From NCBI RefSeq assembly GCF_020075545.1, contig NZ_JAIQZK010000002.1:248001-312000 (forward strand): a DNA stretch of 64,000 nt, written 5' to 3'. The notes under the pieces are model-generated. The model saw only the letters and a program-made list of their open reading frames with translations. It was not told where the DNA came from and ran no database searches. Both the position numbers and the translations under genes were made by a program. How positions within the stretch are numbered: position 1 is the stretch's first letter; every line of letters starts with the position of its first letter. Of the stretch, positions 32,185 through 41,050 are shown piece after piece. Source of the stretch: Nocardioides sp. TRM66260-LWL. Its GTDB lineage: Bacteria; Actinomycetota; Actinomycetes; Propionibacteriales; Nocardioidaceae.

Positions 32185-34611
32185 GTGACGCTCACCCTCG
32201 CCGAGGCCCGCGCCCGGGCCGCCGCCGTCAGCCAGGTCGCCTACGACATCGCACTCGACCTCACCGCGCCCGACGCGGCGGGCTACGGCCTGCGCCAGGA
32301 GATCGCGTTCACCGCCCACGCCTCCAGCACGTTCCTCGAGCTCACCGGCGCCACCGACCTCGAGACCCGCCTGGACGGGCGGCCGGTCGACGTCCGCTAC
32401 GACGGTCGCCGCCTGCACCTGGACGGCCTGGACGCCGACAGAGGTCGCCACCGGCTCGTGGTGACCGCGCGCCTGCCGTACGTCAGCGACGGCGCCGGCC
32501 TGCACCGCATGGTCGACCCCGCCGACGGGGAGGTCTACCTGGGCGCGTACGTCGGCGTCGACGTGGCGCAGCGGGTGCTGTGCTGCTTCGACCAGAACGA
32601 CGTCAAGGCCACGTTCACCCTCGCCGTCGCCACGCAGCCCGGCGTCACGGTGATCGCGAACGGGCAGCCGACGACGACCTCGGCGGAGCAGGCCGACGGC
32701 GTCTGGGCGTTCACCACCACCCCTCTCCTGCCGCCGGCCCTGTTCGCGGTCTGCGCCGGCCGGTACGTCTCGCACCGCTTCGAGCACGCCGGCGTGCCGT
32801 TCGCCTGGCATGCGCGGGCCTCGCTCGCGGCGGCGCTGGAGCGTGACGCCGAGGAGCTCCAGCGGATCACCCTGCAGTGCTACGAGCACCTCACCGACCT
32901 CTTCGACGAGCCGTACCCGTTCGACTCCTACGACCAGGTGTTCGTGCCCGGGCTCAACTGGGGTGCGCTGGAGAACGCCGGCTGCGTCACCTACCGCGAC
33001 GAGCTGCTGCCGCTCGCCCCGCCCGCGGAGCACCAGCGGGTGGCCCGGGCGACGGTGATCGCGCACGAGATGTCCCACATGTGGTTCGGCGACCTCGTGA
33101 CGATGACCTGGTGGGAGGACACCTGGCTGCAGGAGTCCTTCGCCGACTACATGGGCGTGCGGGTCGCCGCCGAGGCCGCCGGCTACGTCGGCGCGCAGGC
33201 GGCCTTCGAGGTCGGCCAGAAGCCGGCGGTGTTCGAGGCCGACCGACGACGCTCGACCCACCCGGTGGCCGCACGGCCCGAGGACGTGCCCGACGTGGGC
33301 ACGGCGCTGACGATCTTCGACGCGATCTCCTACGGCAAGGGCAACGCGGTGCTGCGCCAGCTCGTCACCTGGCTCGGCGACGCGGCGTTCCTGCGGGGCG
33401 TCAACGCCTACCTGACCCGGCACCGGCTGGGCAACGCGACGCTGGCCGACCTCGTCGACGCGCTGGCCGAGGCGGCGCCCGCCGACCGCGACGTGCGGGC
33501 CTGGGCGCAGGCGTGGCTGCGCACCACCGGGGCCGACGAGATCGTCGTCCACCGGGGCGACGACGTGCCCGTGCTCCGCCGCCGCGGAACGCGACCCCAC
33601 CGGCTGACCGTCGTCGGCTACGACGAGGGGCTGCGCGAGGTCGGCCGCCGGGTGGTCGACCTCGCCGACGACCCCGTGGCCCTGGTCGACCTGCGCGGAC
33701 GCGTGGTGGTGGTCGACGCGCTCGGCGAGACCTACGCGCGGGTCGTGCCCGACGACGTCTCGGCCTCGCACCTGCGGGCCGGGCTGACCCGCCTCGAGGA
33801 CCCGCTCGTCCGCGCTGTCCTGTGGCGTGAGGGCCTGCTCGGCGCGCCCGACGACGTGCTCACGCTGGTCCGCGACCACCTGCCGCACGAGACCGACCCC
33901 ACCATCGCCGCGGCGGTCGTGGGCCGGGTGCTGCGGCGCACCCTCCCCGGCCTGCCGGCCGGTCGGGTCGAGGACGCGCTGACCGTCGTCGCCGCCGCCT
34001 GCGGCGACGTGCTGGCCGCCACCGAGGACGTCGCGCTCGCGGCGGCCGTGCTGCCCGGCTGGACCGCCGGCTCCCGGGCCGTCGGGGCGCTCGAGCGCGC
34101 GCTGGAGACCGGTCGCGTCGGCGTCGCCGACCTCGGGCCGACCGACCGCTGGGACGTGCTGGCCCGCCTCGCCGCGCTGGGCGAGCGGACGCCCGAGCAC
34201 CTCGAGGCCGAGCGCCGCCGCTCCCCCGGCCTGGACGCCGACCTCGGCGCCCTGCGGGCCCGCGCCGCCGTGCCGACGGCGCAGGCGAAGGCCGAGGCCT
34301 GGGCCCTGGCGTCCGCCCCGGACGTCGACAACCGCCGCTTCGGCGCCCTGCTCGCGGGGCTGTGGTCGAGCGACCGCACCGGCTCGGCCGCGCCGTACGT
34401 GCGCCGCTACCTCGACGAGGCGCCCGGCTGGACCGAGCGCGGCGGCGCCTTCGCGCAGACGGTGGGCCGCAGCGGGCCGACCTTCCGGCCCGCGTCCGAC
34501 GACGTCGAGCGGCTGCGCGCGCGACTGAACGCGGCGCAGCCGCCCCTGGCCACGGTGCTGCGTCGCGCCTGGTCGGACTGGCTGGACGACCTCGACCACC
34601 GCCACGCCTGA
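32185..34611 (+). CDS. pepN: Aminopeptidase N (M1 family)
   Basis: A zinc metallopeptidase that removes N-terminal residues from peptides. The 808-residue protein has the substrate motif GALEN at 260-264 (GAMEN in most relatives), the zinc site HEMSH at 294-298 with third ligand Glu317 in WLQESFADY, and a long helical C-terminal ERAP1-like region. No signal peptide is seen, so it acts in the cytoplasm. It starts at GTG and is convergent with prs, separated from it by a bidirectional hairpin. In M. tuberculosis prs and rplY are nearly adjacent; here pepN stands between them on the other strand. Confidence 0.95.
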   Translation: MTLTLAEARARAAAVSQVAYDIALDLTAPDAAGYGLRQEIAFTAHASSTFLELTGATDLETRLDGRPVDVRYDGRRLHLDGLDADRGRHRLVVTARLPYVSDGAGLHRMVDPADGEVYLGAYVGVDVAQRVLCCFDQNDVKATFTLAVATQPGVTVIANGQPTTTSAEQADGVWAFTTTPLLPPALFAVCAGRYVSHRFEHAGVPFAWHARASLAAALERDAEELQRITLQCYEHLTDLFDEPYPFDSYDQVFVPGLNWGALENAGCVTYRDELLPLAPPAEHQRVARATVIAHEMSHMWFGDLVTMTWWEDTWLQESFADYMGVRVAAEAAGYVGAQAAFEVGQKPAVFEADRRRSTHPVAARPEDVPDVGTALTIFDAISYGKGNAVLRQLVTWLGDAAFLRGVNAYLTRHRLGNATLADLVDALAEAAPADRDVRAWAQAWLRTTGADEIVVHRGDDVPVLRRRGTRPHRLTVVGYDEGLREVGRRVVDLADDPVALVDLRGRVVVVDALGETYARVVPDDVSASHLRAGLTRLEDPLVRAVLWREGLLGAPDDVLTLVRDHLPHETDPTIAAAVVGRVLRRTLPGLPAGRVEDALTVVAAACGDVLAATEDVALAAAVLPGWTAGSRAVGALERALETGRVGVADLGPTDRWDVLARLAALGERTPEHLEAERRRSPGLDADLGALRARAAVPTAQAKAEAWALASAPDVDNRRFGALLAGLWSSDRTGSAAPYVRRYLDEAPGWTERGGAFAQTVGRSGPTFRPASDDVERLRARLNAAQPPLATVLRRAWSDWLDDLDHRHA

Positions 34612-34653
34612 CGGCCGGCGTCGGGCGTCAGGCGTCAGGCGTCCGGGACGACG

Positions 34654-34683
34654 CGAGCCGGGCCGCGTGCGCGGCCCGGCTCG
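34654..34683. terminator. 13-bp bidirectional hairpin between pepN and prs
   Basis: Bases 34654-34666 pair exactly with 34671-34683 around GTGC, between the stops of two convergent genes. Confidence 0.82.
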
Positions 34684-34708
34684 TCGACGTCGGGTGTGGC
34701 GGCTCCGG

Positions 34709-35689
34709 TCAGGCGTGGCCGTCGAACATCGAGGTGACCGAGCCGTCCTCGAACACCTCGCGGATCGCGCGCGAGACCAGCGGGGCGATCGAGAGCACCG
34801 TGAGCTTGTCGAACTCGCGCTCCGGCGGGATCGGCAGGGTGTTGGTGACGATGACCTCGGTGGCCGGGGAGTTCTTCAGCCGGTCGACGGCGGGGTCGGA
34901 GAGGATCGCGTGGGTGGCGGCGATGATCACGCCGGCCGCCCCGTCGTTCATCAGCGCCTCGGCGGCCTTCACGATCGTGCCGCCGGTGTCGATCATGTCG
35001 TCGGTGAGGACGCAGATCTTGCCCTTCACCTCGCCGACCACGCGGTTGGCGACGACCTCGTTGGCGACGTCGGTGCGGCGGGTCTTGTGGATGAACGCCA
35101 GCGGCGCCCCGCCGAGCTTCGCCGACCAGCGCTCGGCGACCTTGATCCGGCCGGCGTCGGGCGAGACGACGCACAGCTGCTGGTGGCCGTAGCGCTCCAT
35201 CACGTAGTCGGTGAGGATCGGCAGCGCCATCAGGTGGTCGACCGGCCCGTCGAAGTAGCCCTGGATCTGGTCGGCGTGCAGGTCGACGCAGATCAGCCGG
35301 TCGGCCCCGGCGGTCTTGAACAGGTCGGCCATCAGCCGGGCCGAGATCGGCTCGCGTCCGCGGTGCTTCTTGTCCTGGCGCGCGTAGCCGTAGAACGGCA
35401 TGACGACGGTGATGCGCTTGGCCGAGGCCCGCTTCAGCGCGTCGACCATGATCAGGTGCTCCATGATCCACTCGTTGATCGGAGCGGTGTGGCTCTGGAT
35501 GACGAACGCGTCGCAGCCGCGCACCGACTCCTCGTAGCGCACGTAGATCTCGGAGTTGGCGAACTCGTAGGCCGAGGTGGGCACCAGGTCGGTGCCGAGC
35601 AGATCGGCGACCTGGGCGGCCAGCTCGGGGTGGGCCCGACCGCTGAAGACCATCAGGTTCTTCTCGGTGGCCTTCTTCATTCCGGTCAC
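34709..35689 (-). CDS. prs: Ribose-phosphate pyrophosphokinase
   Basis: Makes PRPP from ribose 5-phosphate and ATP for nucleotide, His and Trp synthesis. The 326-residue class I enzyme has FYGYARQDKKHRGREPIS (ATP loop), CVDLHADQIQGYF, and the PRPP loop VLTDDMIDTGGTI. The track start is GTG at 35689; an ATG three codons on (MKKATEKNLM) is equally good and gives a more usual N-terminus. It lies 146 bp after glmU on the same strand, the common actinobacterial glmU-prs pair; that gap holds no other feature I can name. Confidence 0.96.
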   Translation of the reverse strand: MTGMKKATEKNLMVFSGRAHPELAAQVADLLGTDLVPTSAYEFANSEIYVRYEESVRGCDAFVIQSHTAPINEWIMEHLIMVDALKRASAKRITVVMPFYGYARQDKKHRGREPISARLMADLFKTAGADRLICVDLHADQIQGYFDGPVDHLMALPILTDYVMERYGHQQLCVVSPDAGRIKVAERWSAKLGGAPLAFIHKTRRTDVANEVVANRVVGEVKGKICVLTDDMIDTGGTIVKAAEALMNDGAAGVIIAATHAILSDPAVDRLKNSPATEVIVTNTLPIPPEREFDKLTVLSIAPLVSRAIREVFEDGSVTSMFDGHA

Positions 35690-35835
35690 GATGCGCTGCC
35701 TTCGGTCGCGGGGCGGGTCACGCCCGGCAGTCTCTCACGCGTCCGATCGCGCCCCGAGCCGGTGCTCGCGGGCGACGTGGGCGACGTCACGGCGCGGAGT
35801 CGCGGCGGAGTCGGGCCGGAGCGGGCCGAGGGGCC

Positions 35836-37275
35836 TCAGGCGCCCTCGCCGTCGACCGCCTCCAGGGCGGCCCGGGCGGCGTCGGCCTGGGCGGTGCCGT
35901 CGCGACGCTCGAGCGCCCAGCGATCGATCACCCGCATCGGGCCGGCGCTGACCGCCAGCGCACCGGGCGGCACCGTGCCCCGGACGACCGTGCCGCCACC
36001 GGTGGCGGCGCCGTCGCCGATCGTCACCGGGGCCACGAACGTGTTGTTGGAGCCCGTGCGGGCGTGGCGGCCGACGACGGTGCGGTGCTTGGCGACGCCG
36101 TCGTAGTTGGCCACGATCGTGCCGGCGCCGATGTTGGTGCCCTCGCCGATCTCGGCGTCGCCGACGTAGGAGAGGTGCGGCACCTTGGCGCCGTCGCCGA
36201 TCTCGGCGTTCTTGGTCTCGACGAACGTGCCGATCTTGCCGTCGGCGCCCAGCCGGGTGCCCGGACGCAGGTAGGCGAACGGGCCGACCGTGGCGCCCGC
36301 GCCGATCACCGCCAGCTGGCCGTGGGCGCGCACGACCCGCGCGCCCGCTCCGATCTCGCAGTCGGCCAGCGTGGTGTCGGGGCCGACCACGGCGTCCTCG
36401 CCGACGGTGGTGGTGCCGAGCAGCTGGGTGCCGGGCAGCACCGTGACGTCGCGGGCCAGCTCGACGTCGGCGTCGATCCAGGTGGTGGCGGGGTCGACGA
36501 CCGTGACGCCCTCGCGCATCCACCGCTCGAGGATGCGCCGGTTGAGCTCGGCGCCGAGCGCCGCGAGCTGGACGCGGTCGTTCGCGCCCTCGGTCTGGCG
36601 GACGTCGTCGAGCCGGAACGCGCCGACGTGCAGTCCGGCGTCGCGGGCCAGGCCGACCAGGTCGGTGAGGTAGTACTCGCCGCCGGCGTTGTCGTTGGAG
36701 AGCCGGTGGATGGCCTCGGAGAGGAAGGCGGCGTCGAGCGCCAGGATGCCGGAGTTGATCTCGCGGATCTCGCGCTGCTCGGGGCTGGCGTCCTTCTGCT
36801 CGACGATCGCGACGACCTCGCCCTCGGCGTCACGCACCACCCGGCCGTAGCCGGTGGGGTCGGGCACCAGGCCGGAGAGGATGCTGACGGCCCGCTGCGC
36901 GGCCTCGTGGTCGGCGGCGAAGGCCGCCAGCGACTCCCCGCGCAGCAGGGGGGTGTCGCCGTAGGCGACCAGCACGGTGCCCTCGACGCGGTCGACGGCC
37001 TCGAGCGCGATCCGCACGGCGTGGCCGGTGCCGTGCTGCTGCTGCTGCACCGCGAGCACGGCCTCGGGCATGAGCTCGGCGATGTGCGGGCCGACCTGCT
37101 CGCGCTGGTGACCGACGACCGCGATCACGCGCTGCGGCGAGGTCTCGCGCACGGCGGCCAGGACGTGCCCGATCATGCTGCGCCCGCCGATCGGGTGGAG
37201 CACCTTCATGGTCTTCGAGCGCATCCGGGTGCCTCCGCCTGCGGCGAGGACGACGACGGTCAGCGGGACGGCCAC
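35836..37275 (-). CDS. glmU: Bifunctional GlmU (glucosamine-1-P acetyltransferase / GlcNAc-1-P uridylyltransferase)
   Basis: Makes UDP-GlcNAc for peptidoglycan in the cytoplasm. The 479-residue protein has the uridylyltransferase half (residues about 1-235; LAAGGGTRMRS, QQQQHGTGHA, YGDTPLL) and the left-handed beta-helix acetyltransferase half with hexapeptide repeats, including KNAEIGDGAKVPHLSYVGDA and IGAGTIVANYDGV. The GTG at 37275 follows GAGGAG; about 32 upstream codons in frame are not GlmU-like. A TACAGT about 40 bp upstream (37313-37318 on the minus strand) is a candidate -10 box. The 170-bp gap upstream has a (CCGCGGCGAC)x3 run at 37409-37438. Confidence 0.97.
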   Translation of the reverse strand: MAVPLTVVVLAAGGGTRMRSKTMKVLHPIGGRSMIGHVLAAVRETSPQRVIAVVGHQREQVGPHIAELMPEAVLAVQQQQHGTGHAVRIALEAVDRVEGTVLVAYGDTPLLRGESLAAFAADHEAAQRAVSILSGLVPDPTGYGRVVRDAEGEVVAIVEQKDASPEQREIREINSGILALDAAFLSEAIHRLSNDNAGGEYYLTDLVGLARDAGLHVGAFRLDDVRQTEGANDRVQLAALGAELNRRILERWMREGVTVVDPATTWIDADVELARDVTVLPGTQLLGTTTVGEDAVVGPDTTLADCEIGAGARVVRAHGQLAVIGAGATVGPFAYLRPGTRLGADGKIGTFVETKNAEIGDGAKVPHLSYVGDAEIGEGTNIGAGTIVANYDGVAKHRTVVGRHARTGSNNTFVAPVTIGDGAATGGGTVVRGTVPPGALAVSAGPMRVIDRWALERRDGTAQADAARAALEAVDGEGA

Positions 37276-37444
37276 GGGCGAGCTCCTCGTCGGGCGACGG
37301 ACAGGTCGGCCCACTGTAGTGACGGCGCGATCCGCGGGCGAGTCGCGGTCGGGTGGGGTGCCCGCGCACACCGGAGCGGATCGACCTCACCGGGCGAGCC
37401 GTGACGATCCGCGGCGACCCGCGGCGACCCGCGGCGACTGGGCC

Positions 37445-37870
37445 TCAGCGCAGGTAGACCCGACCCTTCGTGATCGTGAAGGCCACCTTCGCCAGCGGCG
37501 TCGACGCCGGTCCGGCCACCGGCGCGCCGGTGGCGATCGCGAAGGCGCTGCCGTGGCAGGGGCACTCGATCCGCCGGTCGACGACCTGGCCGACCTGGCA
37601 GCCGGCGTGGGTGCACCGCGCGGAGAAGACGCGGAAGGAGCCCTTGCGGGGCTGCGTCACCACGACCCCCCGGTCGCCGACGACCACGCCGCCGCCGACC
37701 GGCACCTTCGACGTCGCGATGACGGCCTTCCCCGCGGCCTTCCCCGCGGCCTTCCCCGCGGCCTGAACCGGCGCGCCGCCGAGCACCGCGCCCGCCAGCC
37801 CCGCGGTGGCGCCGGCGCCGGCCAGCAGGCAGCGGCGCGAGCAGCCCGGCGTCCCGTCGACGGCGCTCAC
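37445..37870 (-). CDS. Exported Rieske [2Fe-2S] protein
   Basis: A 141-residue protein with an N-terminal twin-arginine-like signal (SRRCLLAGAGATAG) and a Rieske domain at about 60-141. The cluster motifs are CTHAGC and CPCHGSAF, giving two Cys and two His ligands. AAGKAAGKAAGKAV is a short Lys/Gly/Ala repeat between signal and domain. Such small Rieske proteins are common in actinobacteria, with an unknown redox partner. The GTG start overlaps the stop of a 35-codon upstream ORF as GTGA, so translation is probably coupled. A longer open frame upstream is that ORF in another reading frame. Confidence 0.85.
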   Translation of the reverse strand: MSAVDGTPGCSRRCLLAGAGATAGLAGAVLGGAPVQAAGKAAGKAAGKAVIATSKVPVGGGVVVGDRGVVVTQPRKGSFRVFSARCTHAGCQVGQVVDRRIECPCHGSAFAIATGAPVAGPASTPLAKVAFTITKGRVYLR

Positions 37871-37974
37871 GCCCGACCGCCCTGAGGACCACCGTGTGGA
37901 CCGCCCTGGGGTCCGAGCAGTGAGATCTCCGCGAGCGCGGACAGCCACCGCGCCAGCCGACGTCCGACTCCCAT
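37867..37974 (-). CDS. 35-residue small ORF coupled to the Rieske gene
   Basis: ATG at 37974 opens a 35-codon frame with a helix-like first half (RRLARWLSALAEISLL) and a Gly/Pro/Gln repeat tail (GPQGGPHGGPQGG). A strong ribosome site, GGGAGGGGAG, lies 4 nt before the ATG, and the TGA overlaps the GTG of the Rieske gene by 4 nt. These two facts are the evidence that it is translated. No family is recognised. It may be a leader peptide that sets Rieske translation, or a small partner peptide. Confidence 0.5.
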   Translation of the reverse strand: MGVGRRLARWLSALAEISLLGPQGGPHGGPQGGRA

Positions 37975-38078
37975 AGGACTCCCCTCCCCGACGCGCTGGG
38001 GCGCGTCCCTCGCAGGATCCTGCGGCGCACGGCGGGGTGACAAGGGTCGGAGGTCGGTGGTCTGAACCGGTGACGAGC

Positions 38079-38156
38079 TCCCCGGGTAGGAGTCGAACCT
38101 ACGTCGCTGATCCTGATTCAAAGTCAGGCGGGCCCTGCCGGCAGACCAACCGGGGA
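38079..38156 (-). tRNA. tRNA-Gln (anticodon TTG)
   Basis: The minus strand folds into a full cloverleaf: acceptor TCCCCGG/CCGGGGA, D-stem GGTC/GGCC, anticodon stem CCTGA/TCAGG with loop CTTTGAA (anticodon TTG at 38119-38121), and T-stem GTAGG/CCTAC with loop TTCGACT. CCA is not encoded. It is 78 nt long because the variable region is 9 nt (ATCAGCGAC), longer than the usual 4-5 for a class I tRNA. Confidence 0.92.
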
Positions 38157-38182
38157 ACGCCCCTGCGGGCAGGCACACCCTA

Positions 38183-38223
38183 GTCACCGCACCCGGCACG
38201 TGCGGCGTGCCGGGTGCGGTGAC
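38183..38223 (-). terminator. 18-bp hairpin terminator after the metalloprotease gene
   Basis: Bases 38183-38200 pair exactly with 38206-38223 around TGCGG, starting 23 bases past the metalloprotease stop and ahead of the tRNA gene. Confidence 0.85.
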
Positions 38224-38245
38224 GGACAGGTGTGGGGGCGGTGGC

Positions 38246-39835
38246 TCAGTAGACCGCGTAGGCGAGCAGCGACGCCTTCTGCCGGTCGTCCTTGGCCTTG
38301 CCCTGGCAGGAGAACGGGCCGTTGACGAAGCAGGTGAAGCGTCCGCTGGCGTTGACCAGCGAGACCTCGACGTAGGCGAGGCCGCCCAGCTTGATCTCCT
38401 TCGCGTAGTCGCCGCGGCTGCTCAGCGTCGGCTGGCTGACCTTGGCGACGCCCTGGCGGTCGACGCTGGTGATCACCAGACGCGAGCCGCGGGCGACGTC
38501 GGCCATGTCGACCTCCAGGCCGAGGGTGGCGCGGGCGGGCAGGCCCTGGGGCGTGAACCGGTAGGTCTTGGCCGCCAGGTGGTCGATGGTCGTGGAGACG
38601 GCCTGGTCGCGGTCGTCGCGCACGGTGAACGACTTCGCGGGGGCCGCGACCGGGTACTTCAGCGCCGCTCCCTCCGCGTAGGTGCTGCGGGCGCGACGGT
38701 TCGCGGCGACGAAGGCGGCGAACTCCTTCGCGGCACTGCTGCCCCGGGCCCGGAGCACCGCGTCGACGCCCTTCCAGGAGTAGTCGTCCGGCCCGCCCTT
38801 GGCGGCGTCGACGCGGCGCCAGACGTCCCGCACGATGGTCGGCAGGCCGCCCTGCGCGGCGGGGTACTTCTCGCTGAGGAAGCGGAAGAAGATCCACACG
38901 CCGTAGTGCCAGTTGGCCTTGGAGCCCGCGTCGACGAACTGGTCCATCGAGAAGGACGGGGCCGTGAGCGGGCTGGCCGCGAGGTACTGCAGGTTGTCGT
39001 TGACGTCGGGGTAGACCTCGTCCTCGATCCACGCCGCGGTGGCCTCCATCAGCCAGGCGTCCTCGTAGTAGTCGTACGCGAACTGGACGGCGTGGAAGTA
39101 CTCGTGGGCGGCGGTGACCCGCAGCGAGTTGATCGGGGTGTTGTCGAACTCGGCGAAGTCGTTGTCGAGCGCGCAGTACGACCACACGTCGTAGACCTCG
39201 GCGCTGCTGCCCGGGTCGGCGTTCGGGTCGTCGGAGGTGCAGTACCCGTAGACCCCCTTGCCGCCGAGGTCGGAGAGGTAGACGTCGAAGCGGGAGTCGC
39301 CGCCGCGGGTGCCGTCGGACTTGGGCGCGCGGTAGCCGGCGTCGAGATACTGCGAGCGGATCGCGGTCATCTCGCGCAGGGTGGCGTCGACGAAGTCCGG
39401 GATGCCGTTCTCGCCGGACCTGCCCTCGGCGTCCTCGACGTCGGTGAGCGACGGCGCGTCCCGCGTGCTGGTGACGTAGTGCACGCAGATGTCGTCGTTG
39501 CACGCCGGCCTCGCCTCGGGCACCGAGTACGAGAGGTCGCCGCGGCCGCCGACACGAGCGGCGGCCTCGGTCGGGCGGGCGAGGTAGGCGTCGGCCGTGG
39601 CGCGGTCGGCCGGCGACATCTCGCCCCGGCTCACGGCGAGCTCGCGCAGCGCCAGGGTGAGGTCGGTGCCGCGCGTCGTGCCGGCGGCGCTGCGCTCGAC
39701 GACGTCGAGCGCGGCCGCGGCGCGCGCGGAGGTGTGCGGCGTCGGAAGCGCCGCGTCGGCCGTGACGGGCACGAGGGTCAGCGGGACGGCAAGCGCCGCG
39801 AGGGCGCCGACGATCCGCGGGAGGGTCTCGATCAC
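38246..39835 (-). CDS. Secreted putative metalloprotease, MXAN_6640 family
   Basis: A 529-residue exported protein with signal peptide about 1-28 (TADA). The zinc motif HEYFH is at residues 244-248, with a downstream EATAAWIEDE that should supply the third ligand. The sequence around VTAAHEYFHAVQFAYDYYEDAWLME matches the MXAN_6640-type putative metalloproteases. A beta-rich C-terminal third (about 400-529) may be a binding or pre-peptidase domain. The frame is open nine codons further upstream, but GTG 39835 is preferred because it gives a clean signal peptide and has TACGCT 6 nt upstream. Substrate unknown. Confidence 0.8.
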   Translation of the reverse strand: MIETLPRIVGALAALAVPLTLVPVTADAALPTPHTSARAAAALDVVERSAAGTTRGTDLTLALRELAVSRGEMSPADRATADAYLARPTEAAARVGGRGDLSYSVPEARPACNDDICVHYVTSTRDAPSLTDVEDAEGRSGENGIPDFVDATLREMTAIRSQYLDAGYRAPKSDGTRGGDSRFDVYLSDLGGKGVYGYCTSDDPNADPGSSAEVYDVWSYCALDNDFAEFDNTPINSLRVTAAHEYFHAVQFAYDYYEDAWLMEATAAWIEDEVYPDVNDNLQYLAASPLTAPSFSMDQFVDAGSKANWHYGVWIFFRFLSEKYPAAQGGLPTIVRDVWRRVDAAKGGPDDYSWKGVDAVLRARGSSAAKEFAAFVAANRRARSTYAEGAALKYPVAAPAKSFTVRDDRDQAVSTTIDHLAAKTYRFTPQGLPARATLGLEVDMADVARGSRLVITSVDRQGVAKVSQPTLSSRGDYAKEIKLGGLAYVEVSLVNASGRFTCFVNGPFSCQGKAKDDRQKASLLAYAVY

Positions 39836-39841
39836 CGGCCG

Positions 39842-39847
39842 AGCGTA
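39842..39847 (-). promoter_or_regulatory. TACGCT -10 box, leaderless promoter of the metalloprotease
   Basis: TACGCT lies 6 nt before the GTG at 39835. It supports that start over the longer open frame. Confidence 0.5.
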
Positions 39848-39951
39848 GGGAGCCCTGCTCACCGTGCGCAGCGGTCCGGGCGCAGACCGCCCCGCCGGTC
39901 CAGACCAGCCGGGCGGTCCCGCGGGACGCGTCCGGCTGGCACGATCGGCCC

Positions 39952-41040
39952 GTGGACCTCCCCGTGATGCCCCCCGTGCAGCCGATGCTCGCGAAGTCGG
40001 TGGCCGGCGTGCCCGACCCCGCGAAGCACGGCGGGCTGTCCTTCGAGCCCAAGTGGGACGGCTTCCGCTGCCTGGTCTTCAAGGACGGCGACGAGGTCGA
40101 GCTGACCAGCCGCAACACCAAGCCGCTCACCCGCTACTTCCCCGAGCTGGTCGCGGCCGCCCGCGCACAGCTGCCCGACCGGTGCGTCCTGGACGGCGAG
40201 GTGTTCGTCGCCTCCGGCGGCCGGCTGCGGTTCGAGGTGCTCCAGGAGCGCATCCACCCCGCGGCCTCGCGGGTGACGCTGCTGAGCGAGACGACCCCCG
40301 CCTCGTACGTCGCCTTCGACCTGCTGGCCCTCGGCGACGACGCGGTCCTGGAGCGGCCGTTCGCCGAGCGGCGCGCGCTGCTCGTCGAGGCGCTGGCGAC
40401 GCTGCCGGCCGGCGGGCCCTTCCACCTCACCCGCACGACCACCGACCCCGACGAGGCCCGGCGCTGGTTCGAGCGGTTCGAGGGCGCCGGCCTCGACGGC
40501 GTCGTCGCCAAGCCCCTCGGCGCCGCCTACACCCCGAACGGGCGGACGATGCTGAAGATCAAGCACGCGCGCACCGCCGACGTCGTCGTGGCCGGCTACC
40601 GCGAGCACAAGGACTCCACCCCCGAGCGTCCGCTGCTCGGCAGCCTGCTGCTCGGCCTGTGGGACGACGGCCGGCTGCAGCACCTCGGCGTCGCCGCCTC
40701 CTTCACCGCGGCCCGCCGTGCCGAGCTGATCGAGGAGCTCGCGCCGCTGGTCTGCCCGATCGACGAGCATCCGTGGGGCGCGTGGGCCGACTGGGCGATC
40801 GCGAACCCCGACCGCGTGCCCGGCACGCAGAGCCGCTGGAGCGCCGGCAAGGACCTGTCGTTCACGCCTCTGCGTCCCGAGCGGGTGCTCGAGGTCGGCT
40901 ACGACCACCTCGAGGGCCGCCGGTTCCGGCACACGGCGCAGTTCAAGCGGTGGCGCCCCGACCGCGACCCCGACTCCTGCGGCTACGCCCAGCTGGAGGA
41001 GGTCGCCTCCTACGACCTCGCCGACGTGCTCGGCGAGTAG
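39952..41040 (+). CDS. ligC: ATP-dependent DNA ligase LigC
   Basis: Seals nicks using ATP; LigC enzymes act in actinobacterial excision or end-joining repair with a partner polymerase. The 362-residue protein has the nucleotidyl motif KWDGFR (Lys34 takes AMP), SRNTK (motif Ia), DGEVFV (III), LDGVVAKPL (IV) and MLKIKH (V), then an OB-fold with QFKRWRPDR. The size matches M. tuberculosis LigC (Rv3731). The start is GTG at 39952. The LigD-type polymerase gene lies nearby in divergent-facing (convergent) arrangement, comparable to Rv3730c/Rv3731. Confidence 0.93.
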   Translation: MDLPVMPPVQPMLAKSVAGVPDPAKHGGLSFEPKWDGFRCLVFKDGDEVELTSRNTKPLTRYFPELVAAARAQLPDRCVLDGEVFVASGGRLRFEVLQERIHPAASRVTLLSETTPASYVAFDLLALGDDAVLERPFAERRALLVEALATLPAGGPFHLTRTTTDPDEARRWFERFEGAGLDGVVAKPLGAAYTPNGRTMLKIKHARTADVVVAGYREHKDSTPERPLLGSLLLGLWDDGRLQHLGVAASFTAARRAELIEELAPLVCPIDEHPWGAWADWAIANPDRVPGTQSRWSAGKDLSFTPLRPERVLEVGYDHLEGRRFRHTAQFKRWRPDRDPDSCGYAQLEEVASYDLADVLGE

Positions 41041-41043
41041 CGT
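41038..41043 (+). promoter_or_regulatory. TAGCGT -10 box overlapping the ligC stop codon
   Basis: TAGCGT begins with the TAG stop of ligC and lies 7 nt before the ATG at 41051, so the next gene may have its own leaderless transcript. Confidence 0.5.
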
Positions 41044-41050
41044 CGCCCCC

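Noticed and set aside
37409..37438. (CCGCGGCGAC)x3 as a CRISPR or regulatory array
   Set aside because: Three perfect 10-bp units without spacers; a simple GC-rich tandem run is the better explanation.
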